Below are positions 7,928 through 16,519 of a stretch of DNA of 39,727 nt, in pieces; the first letter of the stretch is position 1, and every line of letters starts with the position of its first letter. Both the position numbers and the translations under genes were made by a program. Location of the stretch: the NCBI GenBank assembly GCA_017401985.1, contig JAFPNK010000015.1, forward strand, positions 1-39,727. Reading direction: 5' to 3'. The notes under the pieces were generated by a model. It worked only from the letters and a program-made list of their open reading frames with translations, ran no database searches and was not told where the DNA came from. This stretch comes from Paludibacteraceae bacterium (GTDB lineage: Bacteria > Bacteroidota > Bacteroidia > Bacteroidales > Paludibacteraceae).

Positions 7928-10579
7928 ATGAAAAAACAAACGTTTATTGCTCTACTCTGCGGACTACTTTGGGTGCCGTTTGTGGGTACTAAAGCGCAGA
8001 GCACAGTAGCAGAAGGTCAATCGACCGAAGGAAAGGATTTCTGGGTAACCTTTATGCAAGCGGACCAGGATCCGAACAATGAGTTAACCTTATCACTTTC
8101 CATTTCTTCACGCGAGGATTGTCAAGTAACCATCAGCAACCCGTACACCGGTTATTCGGAGCAGGTGAATGTGACAGCCAACAACATGGCTCTGGTCGAG
8201 TTGTACTCCGGTAATGTGTTAGCTACTTATGCTCGTTCCGCGATGGAGACCAGCACCAAAGTGTGCTATGCTGTCAATTCGGAAAAAGTGGACACTTGTG
8301 CGATTCATGTGACCGCTACGGCAAACATCTCGCTGTTTGCTACCAACTATAAACGTGCTACCTTCGATGCCACCAACGTATTGCCGACAGCATCGTTGTT
8401 GGACGAATATATTATCCAAACCTATACCCCATCCGACCACGGAGGTGTTTCCGCTACCCAAGGTGGACACTTTGCTATTATCGCAGCAGAGGACAACACG
8501 ATTGTTGATTACTGCCCGACGGAAGAGACAGAAGCTATCACAGCGGCTAAGAGCACGTATGCTTTCACCAACGGCGTCGGTATGAGTGATGAAGAGTTGG
8601 CTTTGGCGAACTGGCAGAAAGGTGACACGCTGCATACTCCGGTTCTGATGAAGGGACAGGTATATTACGTATGGACAGGTAAGAAAGACAAGGATCCGGG
8701 TGATTTGTCCGGTACCTATGTCAAAGCACGCAACGGCAAGAAGATTGCGGTGTTCCAAGGTAACCCGCACACCAATATCCCGTATCAGACCAAAGAGCGT
8801 GACCACTTGTTCTCGCAAGCCATGCCGACCAGATACTGGGGTAACACGTTTGTGCTGACCTCTTCGGCTGGTCGTCACGTGGATTACGTTCGTATCTTGG
8901 CGCTTAATGACGGAACGGAAGTACGTATTAACGGCAATCTGGTACACACCTTCAATTTTGCAACAGACAAAAAGCACTATTGGGAGTTTAAGATAGGCGA
9001 TCAAGGCGATTATGCCAAGAACGGAAGTTGTGTAGTAACGACCTCATGTGCATGTGCCACTCACCTTTTCCTGGCTTCGAAGAAGGCTGATAACGTAAGT
9101 GACGGCGACCCTGCTATGTTGTGGGTGAACCCGATTGAGCAACAGATTGACCAGGTGACCTTTGCCACCTATTCTTCCAAGAACGGTACCACGGCACACT
9201 ATGTAAACGTAGTAACCAACCAACCTTCTACCATGAGTTTGGACGGCGCTTCTATTCAGTCCAATTTCAGTCTGGTAGATGGTTCCACTACATACTATTG
9301 CGCAAAGATCAGTTTGGGCAATACCGCGTCTTCGCACACGCTCAAAAGCAACGGTGCGAACTTCATCGCGCACGTTTATGGTTTTACTTCCAACGAGTCG
9401 TACGGTTATTCGGCCGGTGGTGCGACCAAGCCGCTGACGCAGTATATCACCATCAACGGCCAGATCTTCACGCCGGAGAGCCAAAACACCCTTTGTGGCG
9501 AGGACACAATTAAGTTCGCTTGCCATCCGGACTATGAGTATAACAAGATTGAGTGGTACTTCGGTGACGGACAGAGCGATTTGAGCAATAAGGATTCCGT
9601 TCCTCACTACTATGCTAACTCCGGTACCTATCAGGCTTACGTGCTCATTTACCGTGAGAGCAGTAACCTCTGTGCCGGCCAGAATGCAATCGACAGTATT
9701 CCTATCACCGTTACTATCGGTCGCTACCAATTCTCGATTAACAGTATTGATATTCCTTGCCCGGAGGACGGCAAAGAGTATTTAGGTAAGGTTTATTACA
9801 GCAACGAGGGCAAAGTGAACCTGCATGGCAATAACGTGACGATTGAGTTTGACGCAGCAGCCAAAGCGGATGGTTTCAAGGACTCGGAGCTGGTGATCAA
9901 GGATGATTATTTCCAAATCACTATTCCGAAAGAGGCTAAACCGGAGACCTTGTATGGTATTCACCTGGTGATTACCTCCGACTGCGGTGGTGCAGACACA
10001 ATCATGCATTTCATGATTAATTTTGACAATGATGTCATCTCGCAACGCTACAATAACGTACTTGGTCTGCTCACCACTCCGTTTGCAGGCAAGACTCTGA
10101 GCGATTTCCAGTGGTACCGTTCATCCGATAGCACAGCCATCGAAGGACAAGTATCCGCGAACCTTAATTTCTATGATTTGGTAGACCAAGAGGATCCGAA
10201 TGAGGCATACTATGTATGCTTCACCATCAACAAAGGCAAAACGGATGAAGTGACCACATGCGCGTGTGCTAAGGCGTTTGATGCGAATGCAGCTGCACAT
10301 AATTTCGGAACCGATTCTACCGACCTGATTATCACCGCCACCTATGCCGCTATGGCAGGTAATGTGGTGTTCGTGAATGCAGATTGGAACGGTCAGAAAG
10401 ATATTGAGTGCTATGCACAATGGATCAACGCCAGCGGTAAGATCTATCAGGATTTGAAATTCGATATTCCTGACGGCGGTTGCACGATTCCTACACCAAG
10501 CGTTTCAGAACCGACCCTCTACCTACTCCGCGTTGTTACCGGAAAAGGTAGCCGTAGTTTCAAGTTCATTATTCAATAA
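7928..10579 (+). CDS. large secreted protein: IgGFc-binding-like region, PKD domain, type IX-like C-terminus
   Basis: The 883-residue protein has a signal peptide (1-24, ending TKAQ). Residues about 34-515 match the IgGFc-binding N-terminal region seen in bacterial surface proteins: EGKDFWVTF, KIAVFQGNPHTNIP, HLFSQAMPTRYWG, LWVNPIEQQID, and AHVYGF followed by SYGYSAGG. A PKD-type beta domain follows (about 520-605, with WYFGDG near 543), then a less conserved beta region and a C-terminal segment ending SFKFIIQ, which resembles type IX secretion C-termini (LYLLRV...KFII). It is a distant paralogue of the 12775 product. It is first in a tight four-gene operon with an OmpA-barrel protein 24 nt downstream. 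Likely an adhesin or matrix protein exposed on the surface; IgG binding in particular is not implied. Confidence 0.8.
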   Translation: MKKQTFIALLCGLLWVPFVGTKAQSTVAEGQSTEGKDFWVTFMQADQDPNNELTLSLSISSREDCQVTISNPYTGYSEQVNVTANNMALVELYSGNVLATYARSAMETSTKVCYAVNSEKVDTCAIHVTATANISLFATNYKRATFDATNVLPTASLLDEYIIQTYTPSDHGGVSATQGGHFAIIAAEDNTIVDYCPTEETEAITAAKSTYAFTNGVGMSDEELALANWQKGDTLHTPVLMKGQVYYVWTGKKDKDPGDLSGTYVKARNGKKIAVFQGNPHTNIPYQTKERDHLFSQAMPTRYWGNTFVLTSSAGRHVDYVRILALNDGTEVRINGNLVHTFNFATDKKHYWEFKIGDQGDYAKNGSCVVTTSCACATHLFLASKKADNVSDGDPAMLWVNPIEQQIDQVTFATYSSKNGTTAHYVNVVTNQPSTMSLDGASIQSNFSLVDGSTTYYCAKISLGNTASSHTLKSNGANFIAHVYGFTSNESYGYSAGGATKPLTQYITINGQIFTPESQNTLCGEDTIKFACHPDYEYNKIEWYFGDGQSDLSNKDSVPHYYANSGTYQAYVLIYRESSNLCAGQNAIDSIPITVTIGRYQFSINSIDIPCPEDGKEYLGKVYYSNEGKVNLHGNNVTIEFDAAAKADGFKDSELVIKDDYFQITIPKEAKPETLYGIHLVITSDCGGADTIMHFMINFDNDVISQRYNNVLGLLTTPFAGKTLSDFQWYRSSDSTAIEGQVSANLNFYDLVDQEDPNEAYYVCFTINKGKTDEVTTCACAKAFDANAAAHNFGTDSTDLIITATYAAMAGNVVFVNADWNGQKDIECYAQWINASGKIYQDLKFDIPDGGCTIPTPSVSEPTLYLLRVVTGKGSRSFKFIIQ

Positions 10580-10603
10580 CCGATAGCATAGGAGAACACA
10601 GAT

Positions 10604-12757
10604 ATGAGAACGAATATTTTTAGAAATATACTGATTGCCGGCCTTGTTCTGAGCCTGAATGCTGCTCCGCTCGCCGTATATGCGATGCCGGAACCCGCTC
10701 CTGCTACGCAGACGGATAAAGAGAAAGCCAAAGCTGCTGCCGCTAAGAAGAAAGAAGCGGAGAAGAAAAAGAAAGAACAGGAGAAAGCCAAAGCTGCTGC
10801 TGCCAAGCAACGCGAAGCAGACAAGAAAAAGAAAGAGGCCGAGCGCGCTAAAGCTGCTGCTGCACGCGAGAACGCCAAGAAACAGGCAGAGCGCGACAAA
10901 GCTGCTGCCGAACGCGCTAAAGCAACAGCTGCACGTGAAGAAGCTAAAGCTAAGAAAGAGGCTGAAGCAAGAGCAAGAGAAGAGCAGGCTATTCGCGATT
11001 ACGAAGCGTATCAGGCTCGTCTGGAGAATCCGCCAATGGAGCCTATCTCCTATTTCAACTTAGGCTTCCGTGCCGGTTACGCGGCTATGATGGATCAGAT
11101 CAACGGCAATTATATGGGTGCAGGAACGCTTAATCAAAGCAATGTGCTGCAGCAATTGGTCGGTGGAGCCGGTGCCGGTTTGGATCTGACGTATAATCTG
11201 GAGTACGGACACTTCCTGTTTGAGACCGGTTTGGATTTCCGTTTCCTGAACTCCACCTCCAAATACGGATTTACCGCAATTCGTAACGACCTGACATACG
11301 GTGCGACCTACAACTATCTGTTTGACAACACGCGTGAGATGCGCAACATGGCACAGGTAGGTCTGCCGCTTATGTTCGGTGCACAATTCAATCGTTTCTA
11401 CTTCTTGGTGGGTGCGAAAGTGCATTATACGTTCCTGGGAACCTATTCGCAGAAAGGTTTATACGATATAACCGTTAGCGATCCGGCGTTACTGGAGCCT
11501 TATGGTTTGGGTATCTACGAACTCAACGGCAACACGAATGCACCTATCGTCTTCCGTCAACCGGAAGTGAGCGCTGCGCTGGAAGTAGGTATCGATTTGG
11601 ACGAGTGGTTGCAGCAGCAGGCTGACCCGAAGAAGAAAGTGAAAGTGAAACCGGGTGAGCGTTTGCCGTTCGGCCGTGAGAATGTACACTATCGCTTGAG
11701 TTTCTTTGCTGAATACGGAGTGCTGAACACCAACGCTACGCCGAAAGCTAACCCTGTCGAGTTTGCTGCCAATCAAGTGGAGGTACAGAATGGCAACACG
11801 TTCCTGGCTATGAACGGAGACACCAAGCTCAACAACCTCTTCGTCGGAGCTAAGTTCACTATTCAGTTCGAGGTTCCCGGTAAGACGCTCCGTCCCGTTA
11901 CCGCTCCTCCTTGCTATGCTATCTACAGCGTAGTGGACGAGCGTACGAACGAACCGATTGCCGCTACGCTCTCTACCCAAGAGAAAGAATCCGGCAAAGT
12001 GGTTGTCAGCGGCCGCGCTGTACCGGTTAAGGGCCTGAAGCAGAAACATACGCTTGGTACCTTTGTAGCAGAAGCATCGGCAAGCGGTTATTATGCTGCT
12101 AATCAAGAGTTTACTATCGACAAGATCGGTTCGACCGAATACGTAACCATCGCTTTGCGTCCGCGTCCTATCTTCCGCGTACGTGTAACGAACAAGGAGA
12201 CCGGCGCTGTTGTTCCTGCAACGGTACATATCATCGCAGACGGTCAATCGGATCCGGCATACAGCCTGGCAACCGACTCCGTCAACGGTACGGCAGGACA
12301 GATGCTCGAAGACGGTCAATACTCGCTGCATATCGCACAGATGGGTTACGACACGCTCGATATGATTATTCCGAGCATCGGCGATTCGCTCAACGTAGAA
12401 CTGACACCAATCAAGAAGGGTGAGGTATTCATCGTAAAGAACCTCTTCTTCGCGACCAACAAGACACGTATCCTCTCCACCTCGGAGGAGGCGCTGAACG
12501 ACCTGTACATGTATCTGGCGCGTAACCCGCAGGTACGTATCAAGATCATCGGCCACACGGATAACGTAGGTAAGGATGCTGCTAACCAGAGACTGTCCGA
12601 AGGACGTGCTAATGCGGTTATGCAAGACCTGATCGAGCGCGGTATCGCACCGGAGCGTCTGGAGGCTGAAGGACGCGGTGAGAGCCAACCGATTGATACC
12701 AACGACACCGATGAAGGTCGTCAGAATAACCGTCGTGTAGAGATCGAGATTTTGTAA
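10604..12757 (+). CDS. outer-membrane barrel protein with Ala/Lys coiled coil and OmpA peptidoglycan-binding domain
   Basis: Order of parts in the 717 residues: signal peptide (1-27, ending VYA); a charged coiled coil (about 36-130) made of AKAAAAKKKEAEKKKKEQ-type repeats; a barrel-like region of alternating strands (about 145-425, starting SYFNLGFRAGYAAMMDQI); two carboxypeptidase-regulatory-like beta domains (about 440-610); and a full OmpA C-terminal domain (about 615-717) with GHTDNVG, NQRLSEGRANAV and GRQNNRRVEIEI, including the Asp and Arg that contact diaminopimelate. It would link outer membrane to cell wall. Its place between two large secreted paralogues, with gaps of 24 and 17 nt, suggests that it is their anchor, export partner or assembly platform. 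The coiled coil in the periplasm before a barrel is unusual. Confidence 0.85.
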   Translation: MRTNIFRNILIAGLVLSLNAAPLAVYAMPEPAPATQTDKEKAKAAAAKKKEAEKKKKEQEKAKAAAAKQREADKKKKEAERAKAAAARENAKKQAERDKAAAERAKATAAREEAKAKKEAEARAREEQAIRDYEAYQARLENPPMEPISYFNLGFRAGYAAMMDQINGNYMGAGTLNQSNVLQQLVGGAGAGLDLTYNLEYGHFLFETGLDFRFLNSTSKYGFTAIRNDLTYGATYNYLFDNTREMRNMAQVGLPLMFGAQFNRFYFLVGAKVHYTFLGTYSQKGLYDITVSDPALLEPYGLGIYELNGNTNAPIVFRQPEVSAALEVGIDLDEWLQQQADPKKKVKVKPGERLPFGRENVHYRLSFFAEYGVLNTNATPKANPVEFAANQVEVQNGNTFLAMNGDTKLNNLFVGAKFTIQFEVPGKTLRPVTAPPCYAIYSVVDERTNEPIAATLSTQEKESGKVVVSGRAVPVKGLKQKHTLGTFVAEASASGYYAANQEFTIDKIGSTEYVTIALRPRPIFRVRVTNKETGAVVPATVHIIADGQSDPAYSLATDSVNGTAGQMLEDGQYSLHIAQMGYDTLDMIIPSIGDSLNVELTPIKKGEVFIVKNLFFATNKTRILSTSEEALNDLYMYLARNPQVRIKIIGHTDNVGKDAANQRLSEGRANAVMQDLIERGIAPERLEAEGRGESQPIDTNDTDEGRQNNRRVEIEIL
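10721..10900 (+). repeat. 60-bp tandem repeat, three units, coding for 20-residue coiled-coil repeats
   Basis: The 20-mer at 10721 recurs exactly at 10781, and a related version (GAGCGCGCTAAAGCTGCTGC) is at 10841, so the period is exactly 60 bp and in frame. A looser, broken copy follows to about 10960. The array could expand or contract in 20-residue steps without a frameshift. Confidence 0.8.
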
Positions 12758-12774
12758 AATTTAGATTCGAAGAT

Positions 12775-15582
12775 ATGAAAAATCAAATCAAATCATTACT
12801 GCTTGTAGCTTTCATGCTGGGAACCGTTATCCCAGCATGGGGCCAAGCCTCCACGCAGGGCAAGGAGTTCTGGGTGAGTTCCACATTAGTCTGCTCTCCG
12901 GACAAGAAAGCCGTAATGCCATACATTGCCGTTTCTGCGGAGCAAGCATGCACAGTAACCATCACAGGCGGCGTCGGCAATGCTATCAACATTACCCAAC
13001 AGGTAGCTGCTGGTTCATGGAATGAGTTTGGAAACACCTCAAAGACGTATAATACCAATCCGACGAACGGCTTCATTAACGTGCAAATGGACGCTACCAA
13101 ATGGTATCCGACAACAATGTTGGATGCAAGTAACGTTTGTACTCTTGCAGGTCAGAAAAACCAATATGGACTCCATATTACAGCTACGGAAAACATTTCT
13201 GTTTATGTGATTTTAAGTTCGCCGAACTCAATGGACGCAAGTAATATTTTACCACTTAGTGCTATTGGAAGTGAATATTACACCCAAGATTATTTTCCAG
13301 AGGCGAATCAGTCTTTTGAAGGGAACATGGTATCTATGACCACTATTCTCGGCACAGAGAATGGCACAACAGTGGAAATCACCCCAAATGGAGACACCTA
13401 TGACAACCATCTTTCCGGACAACTCTATTCCATTACCTTGAATCAGGGAGAGACATATTACCTCATTAGTAAAAAAGAAAAACAATTATCCGGTACGCAT
13501 ATTCAAGCCAAAAATGGCAAAAAAATTGCTATCTTCAATGGCGCGGCACTGACACGTATTCCTAATGGTCGTGCAGCTCGTGACTGTCTGTTTGAACAAT
13601 CAATGCCGATTGAGTACTGGGGCACACAGTTCATTGTTACGCGCTCGTTGCAAAAAGACGGTAATATTATTGGTATCACGGCTATACAACGCGGTACAGA
13701 AATTAAGGTGGATGGATACACACAAACATATATTAACGAAGGCGAGACATATTACATCTTACTGCAAAATGCAAGCGACCCATATACCACAAGTGGTACA
13801 ATTACAAGCCGTATAGATCAAGTCATAATTGCTGATGTAGCGTATATTGAGACCAGTTGTCCTTGTGCAGTTTATAGTTATGACACCGGACGTGATTTCA
13901 AAGGATCTGCTACAGGAGGAACTTCTGAGATTGTCGGGCATTATGGAGATCCATCCTCTGTTTGGGTTTCACCAATTCAGCAGAAGATTGGTAAGATTAC
14001 CTTTGGAACATGCTATACAACCGCGACAACAGATCACTTCCTCAATGTGGTTACCGAGACCGCTACTTGCCAGCAAACGAAGCTTACAGCTATCTATGGA
14101 GCTACTACATTGGATAAATCCAATTTGCTAAGCTGGACACCGGTTCCGGGTAACCCGACGTATTCCTATGCTCGAGCAAAGATTGGTGATTCCAGTACGA
14201 AAAACTACAGCGTCTTCCGTTTGGAGAACGCCAGAGGCTTTATGGCTACCGTTTATGGAAACGGAGACGATGAGTCGTATGCCTACTCCGCCGGTTCGGC
14301 TGCTGTAGAACAAGGTGTCACGGTGAATGGTGAGACGTTCACCAACGGCTATCGAAGCACATCCAAGTTCTGCGTATCTGAAGTACAACAATTTGATGCC
14401 AATATCGGAACAGACGAGATCAGTCGCGTCGATTGGAACTTCGGTGACGGTACTTCCGTTAATTACAGCACGCCGCAGATTGGGCACCAGTATATGAGCC
14501 CCGGATGGTACGATGTAACCGCTGAACTGTACGGTCATCAGGTATGTACCAACGAGAGCGAGCAGTATCTGGGCTCCGTACAATTCTCCTTCCGCGTTGT
14601 GACACAAGATACACTCTTTGGTTCGGCTGAGTATCGCTGTTTGTCGGTGGATACGCTGGCAGACAACCCGGAGAGACGTGCATACCTGTTAGCGCACGGA
14701 GAGAATGACACGATCACACCGGAATTATGCTACGACCCGGTGATTATCAATTACGTGCTTTACGGAGAAGATGCCGACACCAGCTACACGGTGGAGGGAA
14801 AAGATAGCGTTCGGGTCAACGGCACGACATACTACTTGACACAGGATATCACCTTCACGGAACCGAATGAACCGCTCTATCCGAACTGCGTACGCACCAA
14901 CCATTGTCATATACACGTGATTCAATGTCTTGAGATGAATGTCATCAACAACCCTGCAGAGCAACATATCTGCCCGGGTGAGGCGCTGACTGTCACCTAC
15001 TCCAAGACCAAAGGCGACATAGACGGACCGGCACACTTCGTGATTGCAGGTGTAGCGGACGAAACGGTGTATATTGACAACACCACTGTAGCCGCGGCAG
15101 AGCTGGCGTTACCGACCTATTTGATTAATAAGCCCGGTATCTATCATGCCGAACTGATTGTCAATGATATGTATTGCGAAACACAAACCTTCCCGATTGA
15201 CTTCACGGTTTATTATCCAAGTGATATCTTCAAACTGAAATTCAACAACGTGATGGCTGTGTATAACAAAGAGTACAATGGCGGGTACAATTTTGTCCAC
15301 TACGAGTGGCACCTCGTTCGCGACGGACAAGATAACATCATAGGCGAAGATCAGTCCGTTTATCACCAGGATGCACCGTTTGAGCAAAACGACGTAGTAT
15401 ACGTAGTGCTGACGGATGATAAGGGCTTTACGCTGCAGTCGTGTACACAAGAATGGGAATATATACCCGACTTCAACAACACGCCATCCAATGCGCCTGC
15501 ACAGAAAGTGATTCGTAACAGTCGCATGTACATCCGCATAGACGGTCGCATATATGACATGTACGGACAGCGGATTGAATAA
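12775..15582 (+). CDS. large secreted protein: IgGFc-binding-like region, PKD domain, short C-terminal sorting-like tail
   Basis: The 935-residue protein has a signal peptide (1-24, ending AWG-QA) and shares with the 7928 product STQGKEFWV, KIAIFNGAALTRIP, CLFEQSMPIEYWG, VWVSPIQQKIGKITFGT and ATVYG followed by SYAYSAGS (about 27-520). A PKD domain lies near 530-610 (NFGDG near 555). The region after it contains several Cys residues and resembles no domain I know. The last 25 residues (QKVIRNSRMYIRIDGRIYD...GQRIE) differ from the 7928 C-terminus and instead resemble the nuclease tail at 7740-7817. Nucleotides of roughly 13130-14130 are visibly more AT-rich than both flanks, hinting at mosaic ancestry. 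Same operon as 7928 and 10604; the PAP2 gene begins 3 nt after its stop. Confidence 0.8.
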   Translation: MKNQIKSLLLVAFMLGTVIPAWGQASTQGKEFWVSSTLVCSPDKKAVMPYIAVSAEQACTVTITGGVGNAINITQQVAAGSWNEFGNTSKTYNTNPTNGFINVQMDATKWYPTTMLDASNVCTLAGQKNQYGLHITATENISVYVILSSPNSMDASNILPLSAIGSEYYTQDYFPEANQSFEGNMVSMTTILGTENGTTVEITPNGDTYDNHLSGQLYSITLNQGETYYLISKKEKQLSGTHIQAKNGKKIAIFNGAALTRIPNGRAARDCLFEQSMPIEYWGTQFIVTRSLQKDGNIIGITAIQRGTEIKVDGYTQTYINEGETYYILLQNASDPYTTSGTITSRIDQVIIADVAYIETSCPCAVYSYDTGRDFKGSATGGTSEIVGHYGDPSSVWVSPIQQKIGKITFGTCYTTATTDHFLNVVTETATCQQTKLTAIYGATTLDKSNLLSWTPVPGNPTYSYARAKIGDSSTKNYSVFRLENARGFMATVYGNGDDESYAYSAGSAAVEQGVTVNGETFTNGYRSTSKFCVSEVQQFDANIGTDEISRVDWNFGDGTSVNYSTPQIGHQYMSPGWYDVTAELYGHQVCTNESEQYLGSVQFSFRVVTQDTLFGSAEYRCLSVDTLADNPERRAYLLAHGENDTITPELCYDPVIINYVLYGEDADTSYTVEGKDSVRVNGTTYYLTQDITFTEPNEPLYPNCVRTNHCHIHVIQCLEMNVINNPAEQHICPGEALTVTYSKTKGDIDGPAHFVIAGVADETVYIDNTTVAAAELALPTYLINKPGIYHAELIVNDMYCETQTFPIDFTVYYPSDIFKLKFNNVMAVYNKEYNGGYNFVHYEWHLVRDGQDNIIGEDQSVYHQDAPFEQNDVVYVVLTDDKGFTLQSCTQEWEYIPDFNNTPSNAPAQKVIRNSRMYIRIDGRIYDMYGQRIE

Positions 15583-15585
15583 GCG

Positions 15586-16269
15586 ATGAAAGAGCTCTTA
15601 CGCAACAATCTTGTTTTTATCGGACTAAGCCTGATACTGCTTGCAGTATTGGGCTTAGCCCTTCTATTAATCCCCACAGGCGAATTACATCTGCTGCTGA
15701 ACAACTCGCACACGCACACGCGCGATATATTTTATAGGTATTACACGCAGGTGGCAGAGTGGTTTCCGTATCTGCTCTGCGTATTGCTCCTTCTTTTCGG
15801 TCGCATAGGTGACGGTCTCTTCGCCACAGCCTGTATGGCCTTGTCCGCACTCAGTACGCAGATACTGAAGCATATTATCAACGCCACGCGTCCCGTCACA
15901 TGGTTCGCAAATAACATGCCTGATGTGCAACTGCCGCTTGTGGATGGTGTTACAATGAATCATTGGTACTCCTTCCCTTCCGGTCACACCACTTCTTTCT
16001 TCGCGTTGGCTTTTGCGGCTTCCATCCTACTCACCAAGACTCCTATGATGGCGAAGCAACATAGGACAACCGGTCTCCTGCTGCAAGCTGCTCTCTTTGT
16101 GCTTGCGGCTCTCGGTGGTTACAGCCGTATTTATTTGAGCCAGCACTTTGCGTTGGATGTGTTTGCCGGAATGGTAGTTGGATTAGGAATCTCACTACTT
16201 TGCTATGTTGTATTTTACCGATATAAAGACCAAAAATGGTTTAATTTTCGGTTATTTGCAAAAAAATGA
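15586..16269 (+). CDS. PAP2-family membrane lipid phosphatase
   Basis: The 227-residue protein has about six membrane helices and all three catalytic motifs of the PAP2 superfamily: K95-x6-R102-P, P131-S-G-H134, and S180-R-x5-H187-x3-D191. The family removes phosphate from lipids such as undecaprenyl pyrophosphate, phosphatidic acid or lipid A. The sequence does not tell these apart; in Bacteroidetes, small PAP2 proteins like this include lipid A phosphatases. The start is 3 nt after the stop of the 12775 gene, so it is the last gene of the surface-protein operon, which could mean a link to envelope lipid processing or simple hitch-hiking. Confidence 0.88.
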   Translation: MKELLRNNLVFIGLSLILLAVLGLALLLIPTGELHLLLNNSHTHTRDIFYRYYTQVAEWFPYLLCVLLLLFGRIGDGLFATACMALSALSTQILKHIINATRPVTWFANNMPDVQLPLVDGVTMNHWYSFPSGHTTSFFALAFAASILLTKTPMMAKQHRTTGLLLQAALFVLAALGGYSRIYLSQHFALDVFAGMVVGLGISLLCYVVFYRYKDQKWFNFRLFAKK

Positions 16270-16298
16270 GGGGTTAGATGCATTTTTTTGCAAAAAAA

Positions 16299-16330
16299 TT
16301 TGGTCATATCAAAAAAAAGCAGTACCTTTG
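16299..16330 (+). promoter_or_regulatory. promoter for tRNA-Val
   Basis: TTTG (16299-16302), 20 nt, TACCTTTG (16323-16330), then CACCCGC. The spacer ends AAAAAAAAGCAG. The same core recurs before the tRNA-Ser leader (27393), uvrA (27828) and the small RNA (27177). Confidence 0.75.
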
Positions 16331-16358
16331 CACCCGCTTTTGAGATTTAAGGCATTTC

Positions 16359-16433
16359 GGGCGTTTAGCTCAGCTGGTTTAGAGCATCTGCCTTACAAGC
16401 AGAGGGTCTGCGGTTCGAATCCGTAAACGCCCA
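16359..16433 (+). tRNA. tRNA-Val (anticodon TAC)
   Basis: A complete cloverleaf folds: acceptor GGGCGTT/AACGCCC, D-arm GCTC/GAGC, anticodon stem TCTGC/GCAGA with loop CTTACAA (anticodon TAC at 16394-16396), and T-arm TGCGG/CCGTA with loop TTCGAAT. Discriminator A; the CCA is not fully encoded. It has its own promoter upstream and an intrinsic terminator two bases after the 3' end. Confidence 0.97.
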
Positions 16434-16434
16434 C

Positions 16435-16460
16435 AGAGACCTAAGGGTCTCTTTTTTTTT
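16435..16460 (+). terminator. intrinsic terminator after tRNA-Val
   Basis: AGAGACC (16435-16441) pairs perfectly with GGTCTCT (16446-16452) around a 4-nt loop TAAG and runs into a tract of eight or more T. Confidence 0.9.
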
Positions 16461-16467
16461 GTTTTTC

Positions 16468-16499
16468 CTTGCACATGTCATTTTTTTTTAGTAATTTTG
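16468..16499 (+). promoter_or_regulatory. promoter for cstA
   Basis: CTTG (16468-16471), 20 nt, TAATTTTG (16492-16499), then CACCCGC. The element GCACATGTCA after the -33 box is identical to that at the uvrA promoter (27831-27840). Expected leader to the ATG at 16520 is only about 15 nt. Confidence 0.65.
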
Positions 16500-16519
16500 C
16501 ACCCGCAAAATTGTAAATT

